A DNA stretch of 64,000 nucleotides, taken from assembly GCA_934526015.1 (NCBI GenBank), contig CAKSZY010000013.1:1-64000 (forward strand), written 5' to 3'. Position numbers and translations under genes: made by a program. Within the stretch, counting starts at the first letter, position 1. The number at the start of each line of letters is the position of its first letter. Under the pieces are notes generated by a model. It worked only from the letters and a program-made list of their open reading frames with translations, did not search any database and was not told the origin of the DNA. Positions 1 to 9,200 of the stretch are shown in pieces. This DNA comes from an uncultured Dokdonella sp. (GTDB lineage Bacteria > Pseudomonadota > Gammaproteobacteria > Xanthomonadales > Rhodanobacteraceae).

Positions 1-49
1 TGGCAAGTGCGGGCGGGAATGCGTGCTCTCGAAAAGGGTTTTTCTACAA

Positions 50-109
50 CGTCAACACCTGAGTTAAGCCGCGCCGCGAAGCGGCGTCGGCTTGAATGAA
101 TTGTTAGCC
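50..109 (-). other. attC recombination site (59-base element)
   Basis: Read on the minus strand, this 60-base segment has an R'' core GGCTAAC, an AATTCATTCAAGCC arm, a GC-rich snapback centre (GCCGCTTCGCGGC), the opposing GGCTTAACTC arm and an R' core GTTGACG. From memory it matches the attC of aadA-type cassettes at nearly every position. R' differs from the cassette's own leading core, as expected because R' is completed by whatever DNA lies downstream. The snapback would form the single-stranded hairpin used by integron integrases. Confidence 0.8.
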
Positions 110-553
110 CGCACCGGAGCGCCACTCAGCCAAGCGGCTATCCAAAACAGGCTTGAGCTTATCGAAGTTTTCCCAAGTGTCGGCGATGTGGTACAGGCTG
201 TTTCGACCAGCAGGAAGGTCCTTGCCGAGAGTTCTCTCGTAGTCGGCAAGATAGCCTCCCGACTCAACGTCGTAGTAGAAGCCGGCGAAAGCATTGCCCT
301 CCTCGGATAAGTCCTCATCTGTGAACTTTCCGTCGCAGGCCGACAAGAAGAAAGCTCCAGGCGTTGTCGATCGCTCCCGAAGCACGGGAATATCCTCGGG
401 GAAATCTGAAGTGTGAAGGTCGCCGGAAAGCCCGGACAGCAGTGCCCATGCGATGAACATGCCTGCGTGAGTAGCCCCAGCCTCCTGCGGAAGATCTGCT
501 GGGAAGTCGCCGCCGTAGTGCCAAGCTGCTGCGTCGTATTTCATGCGGGCTAA
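57..553 (-). mobile_element. Integron-type gene cassette
   Basis: The unit reads on the minus strand. It opens at a core site GTTAGCC (554 to 548), has an ATG only three bases later, carries one short gene, and ends in a 60-base attC site. The leading GTTAGCC is the exact reverse complement of the attC R'' core GGCTAAC (109 to 103), which is what is expected if the cassette was once a closed circle. The stop codon TAA lies inside the R'' core, and there is no room for a normal Shine-Dalgarno sequence; both are typical of cassettes. No integrase gene lies in the 435 bases on the attI side, so this is either a stray insertion or the edge of an attC cluster without integrase that continues off the left end. 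Confidence 0.75.
104..544 (-). CDS. DUF7832-like hypothetical protein, cassette-borne
   Basis: A 146-residue soluble acidic protein that opens with MKYDAAAWHYGGDFP. I recognise it as resembling a family of small uncharacterised proteins (DUF7832), usually annotated only as hypothetical. There is no signal peptide or membrane segment. It is rich in Asp, Glu and aromatic residues, with motifs such as SACDGKFTDEDL and YHIADTWENFDKL. The start at 544 lies three bases inside the cassette boundary and the TAA stop is embedded in the attC R'' core, so the gene fills the whole cassette. By eye the base composition is less G+C-rich than putA next door, in keeping with lateral transfer. The function is unknown; an immunity or antitoxin role is possible but nothing here shows it. 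Confidence 0.7.
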   Translation of the reverse strand: MKYDAAAWHYGGDFPADLPQEAGATHAGMFIAWALLSGLSGDLHTSDFPEDIPVLRERSTTPGAFFLSACDGKFTDEDLSEEGNAFAGFYYDVESGGYLADYERTLGKDLPAGRNSLYHIADTWENFDKLKPVLDSRLAEWRSGAG

Positions 554-554
554 C

Positions 555-990
555 TACAAATATCCCGCAGATGTGCGGGTTATCGGTGGATGGTGGGCGC
601 GTTCGGGCGGTCGGTCAAGCAAGATGTCCATGCGAATCATCGACATGCGCAGAGTGTGGCGCACTTGGACGGGGACCGTATGCGTGGATAGCCCGCTTGG
701 GAGCGGTGCTATCGGATATCACCGCGGCCGAGCGGTGTTATCGGCTGAAGCGGGTGGGCGGGTGCGCTGCGGTCGGTTGAAGGAGATCACGGACGTTCGC
801 TCGGGAAGACGGCCGTATCGGTCGCGGGATCCCTGTATGCACGTTCGATCGTGCGTTGAATCCGTTCAGGCGGATTCGGGTGGCGGGGCGTGTCGTGGCG
901 ACGGTCGGGTTGCCGAACCGGGTCATCGGGATGGCGTCGACGCGTGGCTCCGGCGGGCCGGACAGGGCCCGCCATGCCGTCGCGATCGTC
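555..990. other. Gene-free stretch between cassette and putA
   Basis: No convincing gene is present; open frames here lack codon bias and family resemblance. It contains a 15-base direct repeat with one mismatch (701-715 and 730-744, core GAGCGGTG-TATCGG), with a CACCGC/GCGGTG inverted pair between and overlapping the copies. A short hairpin (CCCGCA/TGCGGG) lies at about 565-580, next to the cassette boundary. I found no remnant of an integron integrase. Confidence 0.5.
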
Positions 991-3900
991 TCACTCGCCC
1001 AGCGTCAGCAACGACGCATTGCCGCCGGCCGCGGTGGTGTTGATCGTGACCGTGCGTTCGGTGACGAAGCGCAGCAGGTAGTGCGGGCCGCCGGCCTTGG
1101 GGCCGGTGCCGCTGAGGTTCTCGCCGCCGAAGGGCTGCACGCCGACGACCGCGCCGATCTGGTTGCGGTTGACGTAGCAGTTGCCGACCCGGGCGCGGCG
1201 GACGATGTGCTCGATGGTGTCGTCGATGCGGCTGTGGATGCCGAGGGTGAGGCCGTAGCCGGTGGCGTTGATCGCGTCGATGACCTGGTCGAGCTGGTCG
1301 GCCTTCCAGCGCACGAGGTGCAGGATCGGGCCGAACACTTCGCGCTGGAGGATGTCGAGCGAGGGGATCTCGTAGGCGCGCGGGGCGAAGAAGGTGCCGT
1401 GCGCGGTGCTGGCGCCGAGTTTGACTTCGGCGATCTTCGTCGCTTCGCGGTCCATGCGCGCGGCGTGTTCCGCGAGCACCTTGTGCGAGGCCTCGTCGAT
1501 GACCGGGCCGACGTCGGTGGAGAGCAGGCCGGGATCGCCGACGGTGAGTTCCTCCATCGCGCCGGCGAGCATGGTCTTGACCTTGTCGGCGATGTCGTCC
1601 TGGACGAACAGCACGCGCGCGGCCGAGCAGCGCTGGCCGGCGGAGTCGAAGGCGGAGGCGATGACATCCTTGACCAGTTGTTCCGGCAGCGCGGACGAGT
1701 CGGCGATCAGCGCGTTCTGGCCGCCGGTCTCGGCGATCAGCGCGGCGATCGACGAATCGCGCGCGGCGAGCGTGCGGTTGATCGTCCATGCGGTCTCGGT
1801 CGAGCCGGTGAAGCAGACGCCGGCGATCTCGGGGCGCGTGAGCAGGGTCTGGCCGAGCACCGAGCCCTTGCACGGCACGTACTGCAACACGCCTTCCGGC
1901 ACGCCGGCTTCGTGCAGCAGCTTGACCGCGGCATGGCCGATCAGGGTGGTCTGGTCGGCCGGCTTGGCGATCACGCTGTTGCCGGCGGCCAGCGCGGCGG
2001 CGACCTGGCCCATGAAGATCGCCAGCGGGAAGTTCCACGGGCTGATGCAGACGAACACGCCGCGACCGTGCAGGTGCAGGGCGTTGGATTCGCCGGTCGG
2101 ACCCGGCAGCGCTTCCGGCTGTGCCAGCAGCTTGCGCGAGATGGCGGCGTAGTAGCGGCAGAAGTCGGCCGCTTCGCGGACTTCGGCGATCGCTGCCGAC
2201 AGGGTCTTGCCGGCCTCGCGCACGGCCAGGGCGATGAAGTCGCCGCGGCGCGCCTCGAGCAGGTCGGCGGCGTGTTCGAGGATCTTCGCGCGGCTGGTGG
2301 CCGGCAGGGCATCCCATGCCGGCTGCGCGTCGAGCGCGTTGGCCAGCGCCTTTTCGATCGTGGCCGCGCCGGCGGCGCGCGATTCGCCGATCACGCGGCG
2401 GCGGTCGGCCGGATCGGTCACCGGGCGGGCTTCGCCGTCGATCGCGGCGCCCGGCACCAGCGGGGCCGAGGTCCAGGGTCGGCGTGCGGCGTTGACGCTG
2501 TCGGCGAGCGCACGCAGTTCGTTGTCGTTGGCGAGGTTGGCGCCCATGGAGTTCTTCCGTTGTTCGCCGAACAGGGCGATCGGCTGGGGGATGCGCGGAT
2601 GCGCTTTCGAGGCGAGCGGGCGCACCAGCTCGCAGGGATCGGCGACGAGGTCGCGGATCGACACGTCCTCGTCGACGACGCGGTTGACGAAACTGGTGTT
2701 GGCGCCGTTCTCGAGCAGGCGCCGCACGAGGTAGGGCAGCAGGTCCTCGTGGCTGCCGACCGGTGCGTAGACGCGGCACGGCACATCGAGGTTGTCGGCG
2801 CCGATCACTTCGTCGTAGAGGTCGGCGCCCATGCCGTGCAGGCGCTGGTGTTCGTACGGGCGCCCCCTGGCGATGTGGTGGATGGCGGCGATCGTGTGCG
2901 CGTTGTGGGTGGCGAACTGCGGATAGATCAGTTCCGCGCCGGCCTCGAACATCTGCTTCGCGCAGGCGAGGTAGGACACGTCGGTGTTCGGCTTGCGGGT
3001 GAACACCGCATAGCCGGCGAGGCCGAGTTCCTGGGCGCGCTTGATCTCGGAATCCCAGTAGGCGCCCTTGACCAGGCGCACGCACCAGCGGCGGTTCGCC
3101 TTGCGCGCGGTCTCGGCCAGCCAGTCGATCACGAACGGCGCGCGCTTCTGGTAGGCCTGCACGGCGAGTCCGAAGCCGTTCCAGCCTTCCAGCGAGGGAT
3201 CGGCGAACACCGCGCCGATGACGTCGAGCGACAGTTCGAGGCGGTCGGCCTCCTCGGCGTCGACGGTCATGCCGATCGCGTTGGCCTTCGCCCGTTGCGC
3301 CAGCTCGAGCACGCGCGGAACCAGTTCGGCGAGCACGCGCGCGCGGTTGGCGACCTCGTAGCGCGGATGGATCGCCGAGAGCTTGACCGAGATCGACGGC
3401 GCGGCGAGCACGTCGGGCCACGGACCGCGCTTGCCGAGCGCGTCGATCGCGTCGCGGTAGGCCTGCAGGTAGCGCTCGGCGTCGCGCGCGGTCAGCGCCG
3501 CTTCGCCGAGCATGTCGTAGGAATGGCGGTAGGCGCGGTTGTCCTTGTGCCCGGCGCGGTCCTGCGCTTCCTCGATCGTGCGGCCCATGACGAACTGGTG
3601 GCCCATGATGCGCATGGCCTGGCGCACGGCGAGGCGGATCACCGGTTCGCCGGCACGGCCGACCAGGCGCTTCAGCGCGCCGCTGAAGTTGCGCCGGGTC
3701 TCCTCGGCGAGTCCGACCAGGCGGCCGGTCAGCATCAGGCCCCAGGTGGAGGCGTTGACGAACAGCGATTCGCTGGCGCCGACGTGCTTCTTCCAGTCCG
3801 CTTCGCCGAGCTTGTCGCGGATCAGCTTGTCGGCGGTCTCCTTGTCGGGGATGCGCAGCAGGGCCTCGGCCACGCACATCAACAGCACGCCTTCCTCGCT

Positions 3901-4140
3901 GGAAAGGTCGTATTCGCGCATGAACGATTCGACCGCGCTCTGGTTGGAAGCCTTGGCGCGCACGCGCGCGACCAGTTCGGCGGCGCGCGCCAGCACCAGC
4001 TCGCGCTCGGCCGGCGGCAGGCTGGCCTGGGCGAGCAGGTCGTTGACCGCCTCGGTTTCGTCGCGCGTCCACGCCGCGGTGATGCGCGCGCGCGCGGGAT
4101 CGGCCGGGGCGGGCAGTTCGGGAGTCAGGATTTCGCTCAC
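991..4140 (-). CDS. putA: Bifunctional proline dehydrogenase / L-glutamate gamma-semialdehyde dehydrogenase PutA
   Basis: Oxidises proline to P5C with FAD, passing electrons to quinone, then oxidises glutamate semialdehyde to glutamate with NAD+. The 1049-residue length is that of the short bifunctional type; the N-terminal ribbon-helix-helix repressor domain of the 1300-residue E. coli protein is absent. The PRODH barrel covers roughly residues 130-450 and includes VKGAYWD near 357. The ALDH domain covers roughly 520-1020, with general base Glu804 (ETGGQN) and nucleophile Cys838 (SAGQRCSAAR). The PWNFPL substrate and cofactor motif is also present. It is divergent from the cox genes, with 471 bases between the two starts. 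Without the DNA-binding domain it should not repress its own gene, so any proline control must come from another regulator. Confidence 0.97.
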   Translation of the reverse strand: MSEILTPELPAPADPARARITAAWTRDETEAVNDLLAQASLPPAERELVLARAAELVARVRAKASNQSAVESFMREYDLSSEEGVLLMCVAEALLRIPDKETADKLIRDKLGEADWKKHVGASESLFVNASTWGLMLTGRLVGLAEETRRNFSGALKRLVGRAGEPVIRLAVRQAMRIMGHQFVMGRTIEEAQDRAGHKDNRAYRHSYDMLGEAALTARDAERYLQAYRDAIDALGKRGPWPDVLAAPSISVKLSAIHPRYEVANRARVLAELVPRVLELAQRAKANAIGMTVDAEEADRLELSLDVIGAVFADPSLEGWNGFGLAVQAYQKRAPFVIDWLAETARKANRRWCVRLVKGAYWDSEIKRAQELGLAGYAVFTRKPNTDVSYLACAKQMFEAGAELIYPQFATHNAHTIAAIHHIARGRPYEHQRLHGMGADLYDEVIGADNLDVPCRVYAPVGSHEDLLPYLVRRLLENGANTSFVNRVVDEDVSIRDLVADPCELVRPLASKAHPRIPQPIALFGEQRKNSMGANLANDNELRALADSVNAARRPWTSAPLVPGAAIDGEARPVTDPADRRRVIGESRAAGAATIEKALANALDAQPAWDALPATSRAKILEHAADLLEARRGDFIALAVREAGKTLSAAIAEVREAADFCRYYAAISRKLLAQPEALPGPTGESNALHLHGRGVFVCISPWNFPLAIFMGQVAAALAAGNSVIAKPADQTTLIGHAAVKLLHEAGVPEGVLQYVPCKGSVLGQTLLTRPEIAGVCFTGSTETAWTINRTLAARDSSIAALIAETGGQNALIADSSALPEQLVKDVIASAFDSAGQRCSAARVLFVQDDIADKVKTMLAGAMEELTVGDPGLLSTDVGPVIDEASHKVLAEHAARMDREATKIAEVKLGASTAHGTFFAPRAYEIPSLDILQREVFGPILHLVRWKADQLDQVIDAINATGYGLTLGIHSRIDDTIEHIVRRARVGNCYVNRNQIGAVVGVQPFGGENLSGTGPKAGGPHYLLRFVTERTVTINTTAAGGNASLLTLGE

Positions 4141-4453
4141 GGCAGCAGGCTCTTGCGGGCGGCGTGCCGGGAGGGGCCCGCCGCGGGGCGGCTAGTGTAG
4201 GCGAAGGGGCGCGCATCCGGCGCAGGGCGGCGGTGTCGCAGGACGCACGGAGGAAGCGTCGAAGGAGCCGGGTGAACGGCCCGGAGCGGACGCTCCCGCC
4301 GTCCGGGACATGCCGCCCGTTCGCTGCGACGTGGCGAGGCCAAACCGCAATCACGGCGGTTGCACGGTCCGCCGCGCGCCCGTTGCCCGCTTGCCGGGGC
4401 TCCAGGTGGTTGGCGGACGGGTGCCCGGAAACCGGGCCGTGGCGGGGTCGTCC

Positions 4454-4483
4454 TTGCCGCTGCCGCGGGCGGTCCACTATCAT
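4454..4483 (+). promoter_or_regulatory. Candidate sigma-70 promoter for the cox genes
   Basis: A TTGCCG -35 (4454-4459), an 18-base spacer and a TATCAT -10 (4478-4483) lie about 125 bases before coxB. The rest of the 4141-4611 gap is very G+C-rich and holds no gene that I can support. This is a pattern match only. Confidence 0.35.
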
Positions 4484-4611
4484 CCGGCGTTTCCACGCCC
4501 GGTGTTTCGACGGATGCCGGGCCGGGGAACGCACTCCGCGGCCCCGGGGGACAAGGCGTGTCGTCCGCGTCATGGCGCGGACTCCGATGGTTTCCATTCA
4601 AGGTGATGGCG

Positions 4612-5520
4612 ATGACGTCAGTTGGGATCCCGCGAATCCGCCGCGCGCTGGCCGCGTCGGCCGTGCTGCTGTCGGCGTGTCTGGCGAGCGCGTCGGTCTG
4701 GGCTGCGAACCCGCAGCGCTGGCAGCTCAACATGACGCCCGGCGTCACCCAGACCTCGGCCGACGTGCATTTCCTGCACATGGCGATCCTGTGGATCTGC
4801 GTGATCATCGGTGCGCTGGTCTTCACCGTGATGTTCGTCGCCATCTTCCGCTTCCGCAAATCGAAGGGCGCGGTGCCGGCGAAGTGGAGCCACAGCATGA
4901 AGCTCGAGGTGACCTGGACGATCATCCCGGTGCTGATCCTCATCGCCAGCGCCTGGCCGGCGACGCGTGTCCTCGTCGACATGGCCGACACCACCGAATC
5001 GGAAATGACCGTCAAGATCACCGGCTACCAGTGGAAGTGGCGCTACGAGTACGTCGACTACTTCGGCACGAATCCCGGCATCAACTTCCTTTCCAGCCTC
5101 GAGCAGCAGTCCAACCGCGTGCGCCAGCTGCGTTCCGGCCTCGATCCGCACTCGGTCAAGGCGGGCGACTACTCGAGCTACCTGCTCGACGTCGACAAGC
5201 CGCTGGTGCTGCCGGTCGGCGTGAAGGTTCGTTTCGTCATCACCGCCGACGACGTCATCCATGCCTGGTGGGTGCCCGCGCTCGGCTGGAAGCAGGACGC
5301 CATTCCCGGAATCATCAACTCGACCTGGACCCGGGTCGACGAGCCCGGCCTCTATCGCGGCCAGTGCGCCGAACTGTGCGGCAAGGACCACGGCTTCATG
5401 CCGATCGTCGTGCGCGCCGTGCCGAAGGCCGAATTCGAGCAGTGGATGACCGAGCAGGCGCCTGCGCCCGCCGCGGCCACCGCTGCCACTCCCGCTCCGA
5501 CGACGGCCCCGCAGGGCTGA
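4612..5520 (+). CDS. coxB: Cytochrome c oxidase subunit II
   Basis: This subunit accepts electrons from cytochrome c at its periplasmic CuA centre. The 302-residue product starts with a cleavable signal ([19 protein letters not shown]). Two membrane helices follow (about residues 55-80 and 100-120), then the cupredoxin domain. CuA ligands are visible: His217 in VIHAWW, then the C-x3-C-x3-H-x2-M block with Cys252, Cys256, His260 and Met263. There is no fused cytochrome c domain. I chose the ATG at 4612 because AAGG at 4600-4603 sits at a good distance from it; the ATG at 4606 is also in frame but only two bases from that AAGG. It is followed after 28 bases by coxA. Confidence 0.96.
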   Translation: MTSVGIPRIRRALAASAVLLSACLASASVWAANPQRWQLNMTPGVTQTSADVHFLHMAILWICVIIGALVFTVMFVAIFRFRKSKGAVPAKWSHSMKLEVTWTIIPVLILIASAWPATRVLVDMADTTESEMTVKITGYQWKWRYEYVDYFGTNPGINFLSSLEQQSNRVRQLRSGLDPHSVKAGDYSSYLLDVDKPLVLPVGVKVRFVITADDVIHAWWVPALGWKQDAIPGIINSTWTRVDEPGLYRGQCAELCGKDHGFMPIVVRAVPKAEFEQWMTEQAPAPAAATAATPAPTTAPQG

Positions 5521-5548
5521 TCCAGACATCGCAATCGAGGTTGAGGCC

Positions 5549-7168
5549 ATGGCCCACGCTGCCGTCCACGACGATCTTCACGACCACCACGCCGCGCCGA
5601 AGGGCTTCCTCGCGCGCTGGGTGTTCGCCACCAATCACAAGGACATCGGCACGATGTACCTGGTGTTCTCGCTGCTGATGTTCTTCGTCGGCGGCACGAT
5701 GGCGATGATCGTCCGTGCGGAACTGTTCCAGCCGGGCATGCAGCTCATGGAGCCCGAGTTCTTCAACCAGATGACGACGATGCACGCGCTGATCATGATC
5801 TTCGGCGCGGTCATGCCGGCGTTCGTCGGCCTCGGCAACTGGATGATTCCGCTGCAGGTGGGCGCGCCCGACATGGCGCTGCCGCGCATGAACAACCTGT
5901 CGTTCTGGATCCTGCCGTTCGCCTTCCTGTTGCTGCTCTCGACCCTGTTCATGCCGGGCGCGGGCCCGCAGGGCGGCTGGACGCTGTACCCGCCGCTGTC
6001 GATGCAGGGCGGCCACAGCGTCGCCTTCGTGATCTTCGCGATCCACCTGATGGGCATCAGCTCGATCATGGGCGCGATCAACATCATCGCCACCATCCTC
6101 AACATGCGCGCGCCGGGCCTCGACCTGCTGAAGATGCCGATCTTCGTGTGGTCGTGGCTGATCACCGCGTTCCTGCTGATCGCGGTCATGCCGGTGCTGG
6201 CCGGTGCGGTCACCATGCTGCTGACCGACAAGTACTTCGGCACGAGCTTCTTCAACGCCGCCGGCGGCGGCGACCCGGTGATGTTCCAGCACATCTTCTG
6301 GTTCTTCGGGCATCCCGAGGTCTACATCATGATCCTGCCGGCGTTCGGCATCGTCTCGGAGATCATCCCGACCTTCGCGCGCAAGCCGCTGTTCGGTTAC
6401 CAGGCGATGGTGTACGCGATCGCGGCGATCGCCTTCCTGTCGTTCATCGTCTGGGCGCACCACATGTTCACGGTCGGCATGCCGCTCGGCGGCGAGCTGT
6501 ACTTCATGTACGCGACGATGCTGATCGCGATCCCGACCGGGGTGAAGGTGTTCAACTGGGTCACCACGATGTGGGAAGGCTCGATGACCTTCGAGACGCC
6601 GATGCTGTTCGCGCTGGCGTTCGTCGTGCTGTTCACCATCGGCGGGTTCTCCGGCCTCATGCTGGCGATCGTGCCGGCCGACTTCCAGTACCACGACACC
6701 TATTTCGTGGTCGCCCACTTCCACTACGTGCTGGTCACCGGCGCGGTGTTCGGCATCATGGCCGCCGTGTACTACTGGCTGCCGAAGTGGTGCGGCAACA
6801 TGTACAGCGAGCGCTGGGGCAAGATCCATTTCTGGTCGAGCACGATCTCGGTCAACGTGCTGTTCTTCCCGCAGCACTTCCTCGGCCTCGCCGGCATGCC
6901 GCGACGCATCCCCGACTACAACGTCGCCTTCGCCGACTTCAACATGATCTCCTCGATCGGCGGCTTCTGGTTCGGCGCGAGCCAGCTGCTGTTCGCCGGC
7001 GTCATCATCCATGCCGTGTTCTTCTCGAAGCAGCGCGCGACCCAGCAGGTCTGGGAAGGCGCACGCGGCCTCGAATGGACGGTGCCCTCGCCGGCGCCGC
7101 ACCACACGTTCGAGACGCCGCCGGTCATCGACGACTCGATGCTCGCCCACGGCGACGTCAGTCATTGA
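5549..7168 (+). CDS. coxA: Cytochrome c oxidase subunit I (aa3 type)
   Basis: Catalytic core subunit of the proton-pumping terminal oxidase; it holds heme a and the heme a3-CuB site. The 539-residue protein has the usual twelve membrane helices. The CuB ligand His255 and the cross-linked Tyr259 lie in WFFGHPEVY, and the heme ligands His390 and His392 are in VAHFHYVL. Two features of aa3 (A-type) oxidases are visible: the PEVY motif, and the Asp/Asn-rich MHALIMIF...NWMIPL entry region. It lies between coxB and ctaG in the expected order for this order of bacteria. Confidence 0.98.
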   Translation: MAHAAVHDDLHDHHAAPKGFLARWVFATNHKDIGTMYLVFSLLMFFVGGTMAMIVRAELFQPGMQLMEPEFFNQMTTMHALIMIFGAVMPAFVGLGNWMIPLQVGAPDMALPRMNNLSFWILPFAFLLLLSTLFMPGAGPQGGWTLYPPLSMQGGHSVAFVIFAIHLMGISSIMGAINIIATILNMRAPGLDLLKMPIFVWSWLITAFLLIAVMPVLAGAVTMLLTDKYFGTSFFNAAGGGDPVMFQHIFWFFGHPEVYIMILPAFGIVSEIIPTFARKPLFGYQAMVYAIAAIAFLSFIVWAHHMFTVGMPLGGELYFMYATMLIAIPTGVKVFNWVTTMWEGSMTFETPMLFALAFVVLFTIGGFSGLMLAIVPADFQYHDTYFVVAHFHYVLVTGAVFGIMAAVYYWLPKWCGNMYSERWGKIHFWSSTISVNVLFFPQHFLGLAGMPRRIPDYNVAFADFNMISSIGGFWFGASQLLFAGVIIHAVFFSKQRATQQVWEGARGLEWTVPSPAPHHTFETPPVIDDSMLAHGDVSH

Positions 7169-7249
7169 GCCTGTGCGTTCGTCCATGAACGCCGAGATCG
7201 GCAGTGGTGCGCGACTCGGGTGTTCGTTCGCCGGGTCGTGAATCTCCAA

Positions 7250-7267
7250 GCGGCCATCCCTGGCCGC
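7250..7267. other. Perfect 7-bp hairpin between coxA and ctaG
   Basis: GCGGCCA and TGGCCGC flank a TCCC loop. There is no T tract, so it is not a classical terminator; it may modulate the balance between the structural subunit messages and the assembly genes. The rest of the 173-base gap shows no small hydrophobic reading frame. Confidence 0.4.
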
Positions 7268-7341
7268 ACTGCGGGAAAAGCGGAAGCAGGCTTTGTCGGT
7301 GTTTGCGAGCAGATTGAAAGATCGGAAGTACGGTTGAAGCG

Positions 7342-7941
7342 ATGAGCGAAGGGCAGGCACAAACGAAGCGGGGCGTGCGCGAACTCGCGAAGATCGCGGG
7401 TGGCGTCGTGCTGGCGTCGTTCCTGTTCGGCTTCGCGATGGTGCCGATCTACCGCATCGCCTGCGAGCAGGTGTTCGGCATCCGCATGGCCAACGCCGTC
7501 GTCGCGCCGGAGAAGGTCGCGGCGATGGATGTCGACCGTTCGCGCAAGGTCACCGTCGAGTTCGTCGCCGCGGTCAACAGCCGCCTGCCGTGGGCGTTCG
7601 CGCCCGAGGTTTCGCGCATCGAGGTGCATCCCGGCGAGCTGACCGAAGCCTGGTTCGATGCCACCAACACGTCCGGCGAGGCCATCGTCGGCAACGCCGT
7701 GCCGAGCGTGGCGCCGAGCGCGGCCTCGCTCTACTTCAACAAGACCGAGTGCTTCTGCTTCACCGAGCAGAAGCTCGATGCCGGCGAATCGCGCCGCATG
7801 CCGGTGCGTTTCGTCGTCGATCCGCGCCTGCCGGAACACGTCAAGACGCTGACGCTGTCCTACATGTTCTTCGAAAACGAGGTTGCGACCCGGCGTCTCG
7901 CCGCGCGCACGATGTCCACGCCGATCCTGGCGCAACACTGA
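7342..7941 (+). CDS. ctaG: Cytochrome c oxidase assembly protein CtaG (Cox11)
   Basis: Copper chaperone that delivers Cu(I) to the CuB site of subunit I. The 199-residue protein has one N-terminal membrane anchor (about residues 17-38) and a periplasmic Ig-like domain. The diagnostic copper-binding CFCF motif is at Cys137-Phe-Cys139 in KTECFCFTEQ. The usual VPIYR motif lies just after the anchor. It sits between coxA and coxC, which matches its role in maturing the oxidase made by the neighbouring genes. Confidence 0.97.
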   Translation: MSEGQAQTKRGVRELAKIAGGVVLASFLFGFAMVPIYRIACEQVFGIRMANAVVAPEKVAAMDVDRSRKVTVEFVAAVNSRLPWAFAPEVSRIEVHPGELTEAWFDATNTSGEAIVGNAVPSVAPSAASLYFNKTECFCFTEQKLDAGESRRMPVRFVVDPRLPEHVKTLTLSYMFFENEVATRRLAARTMSTPILAQH

Positions 7942-7972
7942 GCATACCAGCCAACATCCGGGGCCCACGTCC

Positions 7973-8845
7973 ATGGCGCATTCGAAAGAGATCTACTACG
8001 TCCCGCACGGCAGCATGTGGCCGATCGTGGCTGCCATCGGCATGTTCCTCACCGTCATGGGTGCGGCGAACCTGATCAACGGCAGCGGCGGCCTGCTCGG
8101 CCAGCCGCTCATGTTCCTCGGCATCGCCGTGGTGATCTTCATGTTCTTCGGCTGGTTCGGTTCGGTCATCCGCGAATCGGTCAGCGGCCTCTACAACCGC
8201 CAGGTCGACGTCTCCTTCCGCATGGGGATGATGTGGTTCATCTTCTCCGAGGTGATGTTCTTCGGTGCCTTCTTCGGTGCGCTGTTCTACGCGCGGGCGC
8301 TGTCGGTGCCGTGGCTCGGCGGCGAAGGCCACGGCATCCTCACCAACGAGTTCCTCTGGCAGGACTTCGCCCCGGCCTGGCCGACCAACGGTCCAGGCAA
8401 CGTCGGCGGCACCTTCGAGACGATCCCGGCCTGGGGCATCCCGCTGCTCAACACCCTGCTGCTGCTGGCCTCGGGCGTGACCATCACGCTTGCCCACCAT
8501 GCGCTGCGCGCCGGTCATCGGCGTGCGCTCGTGCTGTGGCTGGCGGCGACGATCGCGCTCGGCCTGGTCTTCCTCTACTACCAGGTGCACGAGTACGCCG
8601 AAGCCTACGGTCACCTCAACCTGACCCTCGGCAGCGGCATCTACGGTTCGACCTTCTTCATGCTGACCGGCTTCCACGGCATGCACGTCACGCTCGGCGT
8701 GATCATGCTGACGGTGATCCTGTTCCGCTGCCTGAAAGGTCACTTCACCCGCGACGATCACTTCGGCTTCGAGGCGGTGGCCTGGTACTGGCACTTCGTC
8801 GACGTGGTCTGGCTCGGCCTGTTCATCTTCGTCTACGTCGTGTAA
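7973..8845 (+). CDS. coxC: Cytochrome c oxidase subunit III
   Basis: A 290-residue integral membrane subunit of the aa3 oxidase that supports long-term turnover. Seven membrane helices are visible. Family motifs include the FGSVIRES region, the YYQVHEYAEA segment, FYGSTFFMLTGFHGMHV-type residues and the closing WHFVDVVWLGLF. The ATG at 7973 starts MAHSKEIYYVPHG, which is the normal N-terminus; in-frame upstream codons run into ctaG. It is 31 bases after ctaG. Confidence 0.97.
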   Translation: MAHSKEIYYVPHGSMWPIVAAIGMFLTVMGAANLINGSGGLLGQPLMFLGIAVVIFMFFGWFGSVIRESVSGLYNRQVDVSFRMGMMWFIFSEVMFFGAFFGALFYARALSVPWLGGEGHGILTNEFLWQDFAPAWPTNGPGNVGGTFETIPAWGIPLLNTLLLLASGVTITLAHHALRAGHRRALVLWLAATIALGLVFLYYQVHEYAEAYGHLNLTLGSGIYGSTFFMLTGFHGMHVTLGVIMLTVILFRCLKGHFTRDDHFGFEAVAWYWHFVDVVWLGLFIFVYVV

Positions 8846-8933
8846 CGGCGGGAAAGCGGAGCCGGAACGGCGGGATCGCGAACGCGCCGGCCTGCGACGA
8901 CTCCGCGCTTCCGGCAGCCGGTGCCGTGCGGTG

Positions 8934-9143
8934 TCAGCCGCCGACGCCGTGCGGCTGGATCACGCCGGTGGCGATGCCGATGAGGATCAGCACGATCAGC
9001 AGGACCGACAAGCCGATGCGGCGCGTCAGCGCCTTGACCGTGCGGTCGCTGCCGCCCTTGTCGGTCATCATGTAATAGAGGCCGGCGCCGAGGTTCCAGA
9101 CGATGGCGACCAGGAACACGATGATGATGATCTTGCCGGTCAT
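8934..9143 (-). CDS. DUF2909-type twin-transmembrane small protein
   Basis: A 69-residue protein with two hydrophobic helices (about residues 4-24 and 43-62) separated by a short basic loop with TDKGGSDRTVKALTRRI. This matches the DUF2909 family of small membrane proteins, which in many gammaproteobacteria and betaproteobacteria is encoded, as here, inside cytochrome oxidase loci. It is transcribed against its neighbours, between coxC and SURF1. A role in oxidase assembly or stability is likely from context but unproven. Confidence 0.85.
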   Translation of the reverse strand: MTGKIIIIVFLVAIVWNLGAGLYYMMTDKGGSDRTVKALTRRIGLSVLLIVLILIGIATGVIQPHGVGG

Positions 9144-9200
9144 GGCGGGAGTCCGTTGCGGACACCAGTGTCCGTTCGAGCGCGCAGTATAAGCGTCGCC

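Noticed and set aside
555..990. Possible integron integrase remnant
   Set aside because: I looked for tyrosine-recombinase box motifs in all frames and saw none.
543..1043. Open frame of 166 codons between the cassette and putA
   Set aside because: Biased toward Arg and Gly with no family resemblance, and it runs into the end of putA on the other strand.
856..4597. Very long open frames on both strands over putA (over 1000 codons)
   Set aside because: They are frame shadows of putA: repetitive Arg, Ala and Gly composition, no domains, while the putA frame has every active-site motif. The same applies to long shadows over rpoH, priA, the kinase and the C25 peptidase.
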